Below are positions 1 through 8,310 of a stretch of 64,000 nucleotides of DNA, one piece after another. The notes under the pieces were generated by a model. That model was not told where the DNA came from. It did not search any database and saw only the letters and a list, made by a program, of their open reading frames with translations. Made by a program: the position numbers and the translations under genes. The stretch spans positions 12,477 through 76,476 of the forward strand of contig JAKVCR010000041.1 in the NCBI GenBank assembly GCA_022448985.1, written 5' to 3'. Origin of the DNA: Roseibacillus sp. Its GTDB lineage: Bacteria > Verrucomicrobiota > Verrucomicrobiia > Verrucomicrobiales > Akkermansiaceae. Position 1 is the stretch's first letter. Every line of letters begins with the position of its first letter.

Positions 1-66
1 ATCGCGAAAGCTCTCGGAGGAACCGTTCCCAAAGGGGGCTTCCGGGAGTGGGTGAAGAACAACTGA
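1..66 (+). CDS. C-terminal end of a gene, probably metal ABC transporter substrate-binding protein (partial)
   Basis: An open frame runs in from the left edge and ends at a TGA at 64-66, giving 21 residues that finish in EWVKNN. The stop overlaps the ATG of the next gene (TGATG), which implies translational coupling. Because the next three genes encode the ATPase and two permeases of a Mn/Zn-type importer, the missing partner would be the periplasmic binding protein, and that is the likely identity. The 21 residues alone do not prove it. Confidence 0.45.
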   Translation: MAKALGGTVPKGGFREWVKNN

Positions 67-881
67 TGAAGTCTTTTGTCGATAATCGCCACGCCTCTGC
101 GGATGGCCGTCCGGAACATCCGGACAATGTCCCTCTCGCGATTCACGATTTGACGGTGGCGTATCACCGCAAACCGGTCATCTGGGATATCGAGCTCAAT
201 ATCCCGGAAGGCAAACTGGTGGGGGTAGTGGGGCCGAACGGGGCCGGTAAGAGCACGCTCCTCAAAGCGTGCCAGGATCTGGTCCCGAAGGCCTCGGGAG
301 AGGTGCGGATTTATGGGGCTCCTTACAAGTCGCGGCGCAGTTTTGTGGGATACGTCCCCCAGCGGGAGAGTGTCGACTGGGATTTTCCGGTAAGCGCGCT
401 GGATGTGGTGGCGATGGGGACTTACGGGAGAATCGGATGGTTCCGTCGGGTTGGAAAGACCCAGAAACGTATTGCCATGGAAGCCTTGGAACGTGTGGGT
501 ATCGACCATCTGGCAAATCGGCAGATCAGCCAACTCTCGGGGGGGCAGCAACAACGAGTCTTTCTTGCGCGTGCTCTTGCGCAGGATGCGAGGATCTACT
601 TCATGGACGAACCGTTTGCAGCTGTTGATGCTGCCACTGAACAGGCAATTGTGGCTTTGCTGAAAGAGTTGAATCAGGCGGGTAAGACCTGTCTGGTAGT
701 GCATCACGATCTTGCCTCGGTGACTCGCTACTTTGATTGGCTTGTCCTGCTTAATATGCGGGTGGTGGCTTCCGGTCCCACGGAAGAGGTGTTCACCCAG
801 GAGAACCTTCAGAAAACCTACGGGGGCAAGCTTAGTTTGCTGGACGATGTCACGGATCGCTTGCGCCATGTCAGCCGCTAA
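66..881 (+). CDS. Manganese/zinc-type ABC transporter, ATP-binding protein
   Basis: Cytoplasmic ATPase of a metal importer of the ZnuC/MntB/SitB type, 271 residues. Visible motifs: Walker A GPNGAGKST at about residues 56-64, signature LSGGQQQR near 157, Walker B with FMDEPF near 183, and the switch histidine in VVHHD near 213. The start at 66 is preferred to an in-frame start at 48 because it overlaps the preceding stop as TGATG. The C-terminus overlaps the next permease by 14 bases, so binding protein, ATPase and permeases form one operon. The exact metal (Mn, Zn or Fe) cannot be read from the ATPase. Confidence 0.9.
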   Translation: MKSFVDNRHASADGRPEHPDNVPLAIHDLTVAYHRKPVIWDIELNIPEGKLVGVVGPNGAGKSTLLKACQDLVPKASGEVRIYGAPYKSRRSFVGYVPQRESVDWDFPVSALDVVAMGTYGRIGWFRRVGKTQKRIAMEALERVGIDHLANRQISQLSGGQQQRVFLARALAQDARIYFMDEPFAAVDAATEQAIVALLKELNQAGKTCLVVHHDLASVTRYFDWLVLLNMRVVASGPTEEVFTQENLQKTYGGKLSLLDDVTDRLRHVSR

Positions 882-2319
882 AGGAGGAAGTGGGCCAATT
901 TGCCTGGCAATTTTGGCGATTCTCTTCCTGAGCAGTGGAGTCGCAAAGGCTCAGGGGCTAAGTTGGCCGGACCTGGATTACGCCTGGAAGGTGCTTACCC
1001 TGCAGTCCTACAACGCACGTCTTGTTATTCTTTCCACCACGCTTCTTGGGGTGACTTCCGGATTGGTGGGGACATTCCTGCTTTTGCGGAAGCGTTCCCT
1101 GATGGGGGATGCCCTTTCTCATTCTACCTACCCGGGCATCGGCGTGGCTTTTGTGGTGATGGTGCTTCTGGGTGGAGAGGGGAAGTGGCTTCCTGGATTG
1201 CTTCTCGGGGCGGCGGCCACCGGATTGCTTGGAGTTCTCATGGTACTGGCGATTCGCAACACTACCCGCCTGAAAGATGATGCGGCAATGGGGATCGTCA
1301 TGGGTGTTGCCTTTGGGTTCGGGGTTGCCCTGATGAGAATGGTGAGCGATCTCCCCAGCGCTGATGCCGCCGGTCTCAACAGTTTTGTTTATGGAACGGC
1401 GGCTTCGATGGTATTCGGGGACTTCCTTCTGATTCTTGTGGTAACGACAGGAGTCGCATTTGCATCGATCTTCCTGCTCAAGGAGTTCACTCTTCTTTGT
1501 TTTGACGAGGGCTTTGCAGCGAGTCAGGGCTGGCCGACTTTTTTTCTCGATCTAGCCATGCTCGGACTGGTGACGGCGGTCACGGTAGTGGGTCTGCAGG
1601 CGGTAGGCCTGGTTTTAATCATTGCATTCCTGATCATCCCAGCAACCGCGGCACGTTTCTGGACGCATGATCTGCGAGGCATGCTGGTCCTGGCCGCTGC
1701 TGCCGGTGGCATGAGCGGTTGGCTGGGATCGAGTCTTAGCGCGCTTTTTTCCGATCTTCCCACCGGCGCCGTAATTGTCCTGGTGGCGGCCTCTATTTTT
1801 CTCATGAGCATGCTCTTTGGCCCTGCCCGTGGTGTGGTGCCTCGCTCATTGCGGCAGGCTCGACTACGCCGTAAGGTCGGGCGGCAACACCTTCTGCGAG
1901 CGGCATACGAAATACTTGAAGGTCAGCAGCCGGATGTAGCAGAACCCATCCGGAATCTGCCTATCGCGTTTGATTCCCTTCTGGGTCATCGTTCGTGGTC
2001 TATTCAGCAAATCAATCGTCTCCTGCGTACCGCTCGAACTGAGGATCACCTGGAGGTGGCGGGGTCAGACCGGATAAGGCTCTCGGAGGCCGGTTTTGGC
2101 GAAGCTGCCAGGGTAACCCGTAATCACCGTCTCTGGGAGCTCTACCTTATCCGCTATGCTGATATTGCGCCCTCTCATGTCGATCGGGATGCCGACCTGG
2201 TAGAGCATGTTCTTGATGCCGAGGTAGTTGCTCAGCTCGAAGCTGAATTACAGGATCGACCCTCCAGCCTGGAAGTTCCACCCAGCCCCCACTTCATTGA
2301 TCAACCCGCAAATCCCTAA
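868..2319 (+). CDS. Metal ABC transporter permease fused to a DtxR/MntR-like C-terminal domain
   Basis: Inner-membrane permease of the ABC-3 (ZnuB/MntC) family, 483 residues from the ATG at 868, which overlaps the ATPase gene. Residues 1-30 look like a signal or first membrane segment; about eight hydrophobic helices follow to about residue 320, including the family-typical RKRSLMGDALSHS loop. After this the protein continues for about 160 soluble residues resembling an iron/manganese-dependent repressor: a helical winged-helix-like stretch (about 335-415), then a dimerisation/metal-binding-like part with HRLWE at 420-424 and D443, E446, H447. These match DtxR/MntR ligands H79/E83 and C102/E105/H106, with Cys replaced by an acidic residue as in MntR. 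The usual permease is about 290 residues. The domain could sense metal or be a relic; function is inferred. Confidence 0.85.
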   Translation: MSAAKGGSGPICLAILAILFLSSGVAKAQGLSWPDLDYAWKVLTLQSYNARLVILSTTLLGVTSGLVGTFLLLRKRSLMGDALSHSTYPGIGVAFVVMVLLGGEGKWLPGLLLGAAATGLLGVLMVLAIRNTTRLKDDAAMGIVMGVAFGFGVALMRMVSDLPSADAAGLNSFVYGTAASMVFGDFLLILVVTTGVAFASIFLLKEFTLLCFDEGFAASQGWPTFFLDLAMLGLVTAVTVVGLQAVGLVLIIAFLIIPATAARFWTHDLRGMLVLAAAAGGMSGWLGSSLSALFSDLPTGAVIVLVAASIFLMSMLFGPARGVVPRSLRQARLRRKVGRQHLLRAAYEILEGQQPDVAEPIRNLPIAFDSLLGHRSWSIQQINRLLRTARTEDHLEVAGSDRIRLSEAGFGEAARVTRNHRLWELYLIRYADIAPSHVDRDADLVEHVLDAEVVAQLEAELQDRPSSLEVPPSPHFIDQPANP

Positions 2320-2337
2320 GCAATTTACCGTAACGCC

Positions 2338-3276
2338 ATGATTTGGGACAGTGTGGATACCTGGACGGTTGTGATCGGCGCTATTTGCGCAGTAGCTTGC
2401 GCCTTGCCAGGTTGTTTTCTTGTCTTGCGCCGAATGAGCATGATGGGGGATGCCATCAGCCATGCCGTCCTGCCCGGTCTCGCTGTGGCCTTTTTGCTTA
2501 CGCATAGCCGGTTAACGGTCGTGATGTTTGTCGGGGCGGCCTTCGTGGGCCTGCTCACCGCTGTATTCACGCAGTGGGTCAGCAGATTCGGAAAGGTCGA
2601 CCGGGGTGCGGCTATGGGCATCGTATTTACGACTCTCTTCGCCCTCGGCCTCATCCTCATTCGCCAATCGGCTCAGCACGTGGAACTTGACCCTGGATGC
2701 GTGCTCTACGGCTCCTTGGAGTATTGTGTCCTTGATATCGTGCAAGTGGGATCCCTTGAGGTGCCGCGTGCGGCCCTCAGTATCGGGGCGGTAATGCTCG
2801 TAAATATTCTTTTTATGGCATTTTTATTCAAAGAGTTGCGGATCAGTTCCTTTGATCCCTTGCTTGCCACTACGATGGGAATCAATGCCGACCTGATGCA
2901 TTATCTCCTCATGGTGGTTGTGGCTGTAACCACGGTTGCGGCTTTCGAGGCGGTGGGAAGCATTATTGTAATTGCGATGCTGATTGTCCCTCCAGCCACC
3001 GCTCTCCTGCTTACTAATCGCCTGTTATTCATGCTTATATTGAGCGCTGTGATTGGCATTGCCTCAGCGTTTCTGGGGCATCTCGGGGCATTGACTTTTC
3101 CTCCGCTCTTTAAATTGGGGGGAACCGTGAGTTCGGGGATGATGGCAGTGGCCGCCGGGGTGCTGTTCTGCCTTGCCTGGCTCCTGGCGCCCCAACAGGG
3201 ATTGCTGGTCCGTTGCTTCAGACTGGATTCTGCGCATGGCCGGCAATCCCCGGATTTTCCGGAAGAGAGGGTCTAA
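2338..3276 (+). CDS. Metal ABC transporter permease
   Basis: Second ABC-3 family permease of the importer, 312 residues, about eight or nine membrane helices. It has the family signature around residues 35-50 (RRMSMMGDAISHAVLPG), parallel to the corresponding loop of the upstream permease, and the usual length for the family, with no extra C-terminal domain. It starts 18 bases after the fused permease, with no evident Shine-Dalgarno sequence (GCC precedes the ATG). Two different permeases in one operon suggest a heterodimeric channel, as in other two-permease Mn/Zn/Fe systems. The gene ends about 140 bases before the SNF2 gene. Confidence 0.9.
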   Translation: MIWDSVDTWTVVIGAICAVACALPGCFLVLRRMSMMGDAISHAVLPGLAVAFLLTHSRLTVVMFVGAAFVGLLTAVFTQWVSRFGKVDRGAAMGIVFTTLFALGLILIRQSAQHVELDPGCVLYGSLEYCVLDIVQVGSLEVPRAALSIGAVMLVNILFMAFLFKELRISSFDPLLATTMGINADLMHYLLMVVVAVTTVAAFEAVGSIIVIAMLIVPPATALLLTNRLLFMLILSAVIGIASAFLGHLGALTFPPLFKLGGTVSSGMMAVAAGVLFCLAWLLAPQQGLLVRCFRLDSAHGRQSPDFPEERV

Positions 3277-3415
3277 CACCTCTGGAAACAGACCGCTCTG
3301 CTTGCTCACAGGAGTTTGCGATCAATAGTTGCACGGAGTCGAAGCGCTGTGTTATCATCAGTTCCCGCTGATTGTATGGATACTCCAATCCGGTGGCGGT
3401 CAGAGACCACTTATC

Positions 3416-6400
3416 ATGACAGAATCAACGATGTCCGCGCTGAATCCGGACCGCGCGACGCTGAATTTCCTCAACGGTTTTCCTGAGAAGGTCCGCAAGA
3501 AGGGGGAGAGGCTTCAGCAGGATGGCGCGGTAACACAGATATTCGGCAACCACCTCTACATTCAGGGTCGGGTGGAGGATAAGACCGGGGTTCATCGGAC
3601 GACTCTCCGCCTTCAGGGGAATCGCTGGTTTGGGAACTGTACTGAAGAAGATGAGGGCGTCGCGGGGGCTGCAATGTACGCGACGATGCTGGAGCGCATG
3701 CACCGGGGGGAGGATCTCCCCGAGTCACCGAACGAGTTTGATGACACCCCCGTCATAGATCTTATTGAGGATAAACTCGATCGTGAGGTCGATGACAAGG
3801 AGTCCGACTTCGTGAGCAAGGTGGAGAAGCGCTATCGTCGCTATGTGATCGAAGGAGAGATTCACGATCATGACATGGTGCGGTTGAGCCCACGTTGGGA
3901 AATAAACAGTTATGAACCGCTTGAGCTTTGGCCTGTTCCTCCTGGCGACATCATCGAATTCTGGAACTATATCGCCTATGCGTTCTACAAGCGCAAACTA
4001 AGCTACCCGGACTTCATGAATGCGATCACCGACCTTGGGGCGGTGCAACGCAAGATGAGTGACTGGGAGCAGGAGCGGGAGATTTCCTCCTGGTATGACC
4101 GTATCGAGCGGGTCAATGACCGACCTCCGCAACTTGAGCCAAGTGAGGTGCAGTTCCGTCTGGTGTCCACCATCAATGAGGCGCGGATCGAGGCGCGGGA
4201 AGGAGAAGGCGAATGGTATGCTTTGCGCGAAAAACAGGAGATCGAGCGACTCCTTGAACTTTATAAGGACTCAGCCCTGCGGACAGATGCCGCGAGTCAG
4301 ATCCTGTGGGAGCATTTTCTCAATTACTATACCGAGCACGGGGATGCAGGGCTCGATCTTGATGAGGAGGAAGCCTGCCGATTTCTGAACCGCATGTTTT
4401 GCCAGGAGGCGGTAAGCAGTCGCCTCGTCAATCTTGACGCCCGCGAGTTCAAGGTGGTCAAGGAGTCCCTCAAGTGGGTCTGCGAGGACGATCCGGCTAA
4501 TCCCAATTGTTTCGCCCTGCAGTTGGTGACCAAGGGTGGGGAGGACGTGTCTCACTCGGTGCGACTCCTGCCCGGTCGGGAGGAGCTTTACCAGTCAGAT
4601 GAGACGGTCTTTCCCGGTCCTCCCCGCTGGTTGGAGGAGACAGAAGTGATGCCGCGGTATCTCATTCCCAAGACAGTTATCGACAGTTTGGAGGGCGTAG
4701 AGTTTCTCCGGAAAATCGGAGCCCGGCTTCCGGAATCGATGCGTCGGCGGGTGGTTGATCTTGATCTTTATCCGCGTTTCGAAATGAAGATTATGCAGGG
4801 CCTGACGGCAGCGGAAACAGAGCACCTGGTTATTGATGTCACAGCTCTGGAGAAAAAAGAGCGCCGCAGCGAGAAACTGGTTAAGGGGGGCTGGGAAATG
4901 GTCGAGCAGAAGCCTGTCAGAGGGAAGCAACTTCTCCGATTTGCGCGCGAAAAACTTTATCCAGTTCCCAGTATCCTGGCCGTGCTTGGTCTCTCTTACG
5001 ACGAGAAACTGGACGCCTTCAAGACGCGCATCACGAAGCAGTTTCCCGAGAAATTCGCAGAGTGGAATGAGAAGATGCCGGAGTCAATTGAGATTGAGAT
5101 GGACGGCAAACTGCGGACGATTCTCGCCGATCCGGTTTCGGCAGCGGTTCGTTTCGAGGTCGTCAACCAGGAGATTGACTGGTTTGACCTCCGGGTAGTC
5201 ATCGATGTGGAAGGGGTCAATCTGTCAAAGGCTCAGATCCGGCAACTGGTCGCCGCTCGCGGCGGCTATGTGCGCATGGAAGACGGTTCATGGATGCGCC
5301 TCGAGATCAAACTTGATCCTGATCAACGTGATGCAGTTACCAGGCTGGGGCTGGATCCTTTCGATCTCTCCGGTGACACCCACCGCATGCACGCGATGCA
5401 ATTGGCGGATCCGAAGGCGGCTGAGGTCTTTGATCCCAAGGCCTGGAAGCGAATCAAGGACAGTGCCAAGGAAATCAATATTGATGTTGAGCCGGAGTTG
5501 CCGACGGGTCTCAAGGCGGATCTGCGGCCCTACCAGGTTGATGGTTTCAACTTCCTTGCCTATCTCGCGACCAACCGCTTCGGTGGAATTCTGGCCGACG
5601 ACATGGGTCTCGGAAAGACAATCCAGAGTCTTGCCTATGTCCTCTGGTTGCGCAAGTTGGCCAAGGAGCAGGGCAAACACATGCCTGCTCTCGTGGTATG
5701 TCCCAAGTCTGTGCTCGACGTATGGGCCGTGGAGGCTGAGCGTTTCGCGCCGGAACTCAAGGTGCAGGTCCTCCGGAGCCGTGATCAGTTGGACCTTGAG
5801 GCCCTCAAGAGTGAACTGGATGTCCTTGTGCTCAATTATGCGCAGTTGCGCGTGGGCGGGGAAGAACTCAACAAGGTGAAGTGGCTCGTGGTTATCCTGG
5901 ACGAGGGCCAGCAGATCAAGAACCCGGATTCAAAGGCTGCGAAATGTGCACGCGAATTGGATGCGGAAAACCGTTTGGTGCTTACCGGCACACCTATTGA
6001 GAACCGCCTGATGGATATGTGGTCGCTCATGGCGTTCGCAATGCCGGGGGTGCTGGGATCCCGCGCCTACTTCAAGAAGCGCTTTGATAAACGGAAGGAT
6101 CCCCACTCGCAAAACCGTCTTGCAGCACGGCTTCGACCCTTCCTCCTTCGTCGAACGAAGGGCCAGGTAGCCAAGGACCTGCCGCCACGGACCGAGGAAG
6201 AGGTATATGCCAACATGGATGGCATTCAGATGGAAATGTACAAGGCCGAACTGAAGCGTATCCAGAAAGCGCTCCTGGGCCTCGATTCTGACGAAGCGGT
6301 AAAAAAGAACAGCTTTGCTATCCTGCAGGGGCTCATGCGGCTAAGGCAGATCTGCTGTCATCCTGGGCTGATTGACCCGAAGTATCTCAAGGAAGAGAGC

Positions 6401-6934
6401 TCAAAGTTGACTGCTCTCTTCTACCTGCTCGACCAGTTGCGTGAGGAGGGACACAAGGTTCTGGTGTTTTCGCAGTTCGTTTCCATGCTGGAAATTATCC
6501 GCACCCAGTTGGAGGTGGATAGTCGTTCCTTCAATTACCTCACTGGGCAAACCAAGGACCGGAAAGGGGAAATTGAAAAGTTTCAGACGAGCAAGGATCC
6601 CTCGGTCTTTCTGCTGTCTCTCAAGGCAGGGGGTTCCGGCTTGAATCTGACATCCGCCTCCTACGTCATTCTCTATGATCCGTGGTGGAATCCGGCAGTT
6701 GAGAATCAGGCCATTGACCGGACTCACCGAATTGGTCAGAAAAACAAGGTGATCGCCTACAGGCTCCTCACCCGTGATTCGGTAGAGGAGAAGATTCGCG
6801 TTCTGCAGCACCAGAAGACGGCCCTGGTTACCAATGTGCTTGGCGATGAGGGCTTCGCGAGCAACCTCGGTCTTGAGGACCTGCAGTTCATTTTGAGCCA
6901 CGGAGGAGAGACGGAAGAGGAGGTGGAAGAGTGA
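3416..6934 (+). CDS. SNF2-family DNA-dependent ATPase/helicase
   Basis: Large bacterial SWI2/SNF2 ATPase, 1172 residues from the ATG at 3416 (another ATG at 3431 is possible). The C-terminal half carries the motor: motif I DDMGLGKT at 728-735, motif II DEGQQIKN (usually DEAQ in relatives), motif III LTGTPIENR, the RRTKGQ segment, motif V KAGGSGLNLT and motif VI NQAIDRTHRIGQ. The N-terminal 90 residues resemble the SWIM region of bacterial SNF2 proteins but keep only one Cys of the CxCxnCxH pattern. The middle 500 residues have no domain I recognise. Relatives remodel nucleoprotein or RNA polymerase complexes; the substrate here is unknown. It stands alone between unrelated genes. Confidence 0.9.
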   Translation: MTESTMSALNPDRATLNFLNGFPEKVRKKGERLQQDGAVTQIFGNHLYIQGRVEDKTGVHRTTLRLQGNRWFGNCTEEDEGVAGAAMYATMLERMHRGEDLPESPNEFDDTPVIDLIEDKLDREVDDKESDFVSKVEKRYRRYVIEGEIHDHDMVRLSPRWEINSYEPLELWPVPPGDIIEFWNYIAYAFYKRKLSYPDFMNAITDLGAVQRKMSDWEQEREISSWYDRIERVNDRPPQLEPSEVQFRLVSTINEARIEAREGEGEWYALREKQEIERLLELYKDSALRTDAASQILWEHFLNYYTEHGDAGLDLDEEEACRFLNRMFCQEAVSSRLVNLDAREFKVVKESLKWVCEDDPANPNCFALQLVTKGGEDVSHSVRLLPGREELYQSDETVFPGPPRWLEETEVMPRYLIPKTVIDSLEGVEFLRKIGARLPESMRRRVVDLDLYPRFEMKIMQGLTAAETEHLVIDVTALEKKERRSEKLVKGGWEMVEQKPVRGKQLLRFAREKLYPVPSILAVLGLSYDEKLDAFKTRITKQFPEKFAEWNEKMPESIEIEMDGKLRTILADPVSAAVRFEVVNQEIDWFDLRVVIDVEGVNLSKAQIRQLVAARGGYVRMEDGSWMRLEIKLDPDQRDAVTRLGLDPFDLSGDTHRMHAMQLADPKAAEVFDPKAWKRIKDSAKEINIDVEPELPTGLKADLRPYQVDGFNFLAYLATNRFGGILADDMGLGKTIQSLAYVLWLRKLAKEQGKHMPALVVCPKSVLDVWAVEAERFAPELKVQVLRSRDQLDLEALKSELDVLVLNYAQLRVGGEELNKVKWLVVILDEGQQIKNPDSKAAKCARELDAENRLVLTGTPIENRLMDMWSLMAFAMPGVLGSRAYFKKRFDKRKDPHSQNRLAARLRPFLLRRTKGQVAKDLPPRTEEEVYANMDGIQMEMYKAELKRIQKALLGLDSDEAVKKNSFAILQGLMRLRQICCHPGLIDPKYLKEESSKLTALFYLLDQLREEGHKVLVFSQFVSMLEIIRTQLEVDSRSFNYLTGQTKDRKGEIEKFQTSKDPSVFLLSLKAGGSGLNLTSASYVILYDPWWNPAVENQAIDRTHRIGQKNKVIAYRLLTRDSVEEKIRVLQHQKTALVTNVLGDEGFASNLGLEDLQFILSHGGETEEEVEE

Positions 6935-7117
6935 TTTGGCCGATTTCCGGTCCCCGGATGGGGAAAGCCGATCCGGGACTCCCTGTCGCTTGGGCAGACG
7001 GCCCAGGCCGTTGATACGCTCTGCAAGGTATTTTAAGCCTCGGCTCTCCTGTAAAGAGGCGATGGAGACCCCTCAGTTTTCCGTTGTTTGCTGGTGAAGG
7101 AAGTGCTGCCATTGGCG

Positions 7118-7131
7118 GTAGCCCGGGCTAC
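7118..7131. promoter_or_regulatory. Perfect 14-bp palindrome upstream of the cytochrome-LRR gene
   Basis: GTAGCCCGGGCTAC is a perfect palindrome 49 bases before the ATG at 7180, inside a 245-base non-coding gap (6935-7179). It could be an operator or a short RNA hairpin. No promoter boxes were convincing nearby, and no second copy was noticed in the window. Confidence 0.25.
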
Positions 7132-7179
7132 GCTGCTGCAGCATCCGTCCCGGGCACAGTATTTCCGATTAACACTGTC

Positions 7180-8214
7180 ATGAGTCATACAACCCAAATT
7201 CCAGCCGTCTTCGCCGCAGTGGCGGGGGCTATCTTGCTTGTGCATCCCGTCGCGGCGAAGCCTGCGGCAGAGCGTGAGACCTATAAGGAAGTGATCGTAC
7301 CCATCCTGCGGGGCAAGTGCTACCAATGTCACGCCGATGCTGCGGATAACCCGAGCGGAAAGAAGAAGATCAAAGCCAAACTGGCTCTAACCTCTCTCGA
7401 TTTGATCAAGAAGGGTGGCGATGAGGCTCCCGCAGCAGTGCCGGGGAATCTGGAAGAGAGCCTCATGATCGAACGGATAAAGCTTCCGCATGACGATGAC
7501 GATCACATGCCGCCTGAGGGCAAGCCCCAGATTACGGAGCATGAGCTGACGGTGCTGGAATGGTGGATCAAGGCCAATCTTCCCGCGGGGAAGAGCATGA
7601 AGGATGCAGGCGCACCGCAGAATGTCCTGGCGGCGGCTGAGAAGGTTCCCTCCGATGAGGAGGTAAAGACGGCGCTGGCGAAGTTTTTTGCCGAAGCGGG
7701 GGCCAGTGCTGCAAAGTTAGCCTCTGCCCGTAAGGCCCTTGAAGGGGGCATTGCCGAGGTCTCGGGGCATTTTCCGAACGCAATTGGGTTTGTCTCTCAG
7801 CAGGACAGTGATCTCACTTTCACCGCGGTGAGCATGCGGAAGGAATTCAAGGACGAGCATCTGGCCAAACTGGCTCCAGTGAGTCAGGGGCTGGTTGATG
7901 TCAACCTGGGCGCCACTGCGGTCACCGATGCCGGGGTGGCAAACCTTGGCAAAATGCCGCGACTCAAGAAGCTCTGGCTCAATGGGACAGGGATTACGGA
8001 TACCGGCCTGGATTCCATCAAGGGCTTGGGCGAGCTGGAATATCTCAATCTTTACGGAACGCAGGTCACCGACGAGGGGCTCAAGAAGCTCTCCGGACTG
8101 AAGAACCTCAAGAAGCTCTACCTCTGGCAGACGAAGGTGACTGCGGGTGCGGTAGAGGAGTTCAAGAAGAGCGTGAAGGACTGTGACGTGAATATGGGGA
8201 TCAAGGTGGAATAG
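7180..8214 (+). CDS. Secreted planctomycete-type cytochrome c with leucine-rich repeats
   Basis: Exported protein of 344 residues. Residues 1-26 form a signal peptide ending near HPVAAKPA. A planctomycete-type cytochrome domain (PSCyt1-like) follows, with one haem motif CYQCH at about residue 46 and the typical HMPPEGKP segment near 110, then ELTVLEWWIKANLP. The C-terminal third (about 235-335) is a leucine-rich repeat of the 'VTDAGVANL...LKKLWLNGTGITDTGLDSI' kind, about 24 residues per repeat. The family is thought to be extracytoplasmic, and its electron-transfer role is not established. The start at 7180 is chosen for the signal peptide. A terminator follows at 8243-8276. Confidence 0.88.
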   Translation: MSHTTQIPAVFAAVAGAILLVHPVAAKPAAERETYKEVIVPILRGKCYQCHADAADNPSGKKKIKAKLALTSLDLIKKGGDEAPAAVPGNLEESLMIERIKLPHDDDDHMPPEGKPQITEHELTVLEWWIKANLPAGKSMKDAGAPQNVLAAAEKVPSDEEVKTALAKFFAEAGASAAKLASARKALEGGIAEVSGHFPNAIGFVSQQDSDLTFTAVSMRKEFKDEHLAKLAPVSQGLVDVNLGATAVTDAGVANLGKMPRLKKLWLNGTGITDTGLDSIKGLGELEYLNLYGTQVTDEGLKKLSGLKNLKKLYLWQTKVTAGAVEEFKKSVKDCDVNMGIKVE

Positions 8215-8242
8215 AGTGGAGGGCTCTCCGCCTGGATCGCGA

Positions 8243-8276
8243 AAAACCCCACGGCATCAGGATGTCGCGGGGTTTT
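8243..8276. terminator. Intrinsic terminator between convergent genes
   Basis: The stem AAAACCCC/GGGGTTTT (8243-8250 with 8269-8276) can be extended inward by CGGCAT/ATGTCG with one G-T pair. It ends in a T-run on + and, read backwards, in a T-run on -. It lies between the cytochrome-LRR gene and the convergent repeat-protein gene, so it may serve both. Confidence 0.8.
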
Positions 8277-8310
8277 CATTTTCTGTCAGGGAGGAAAATC
8301 TCTCCCGCCG

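Noticed and set aside
6935-7010. GC-rich inverted repeats after the SNF2 gene
   Set aside because: Several short overlapping pairings are possible (for example ACGGCC/GGCCGT with a 2-base loop), but none has a sensible loop and T-run, so no terminator is claimed.
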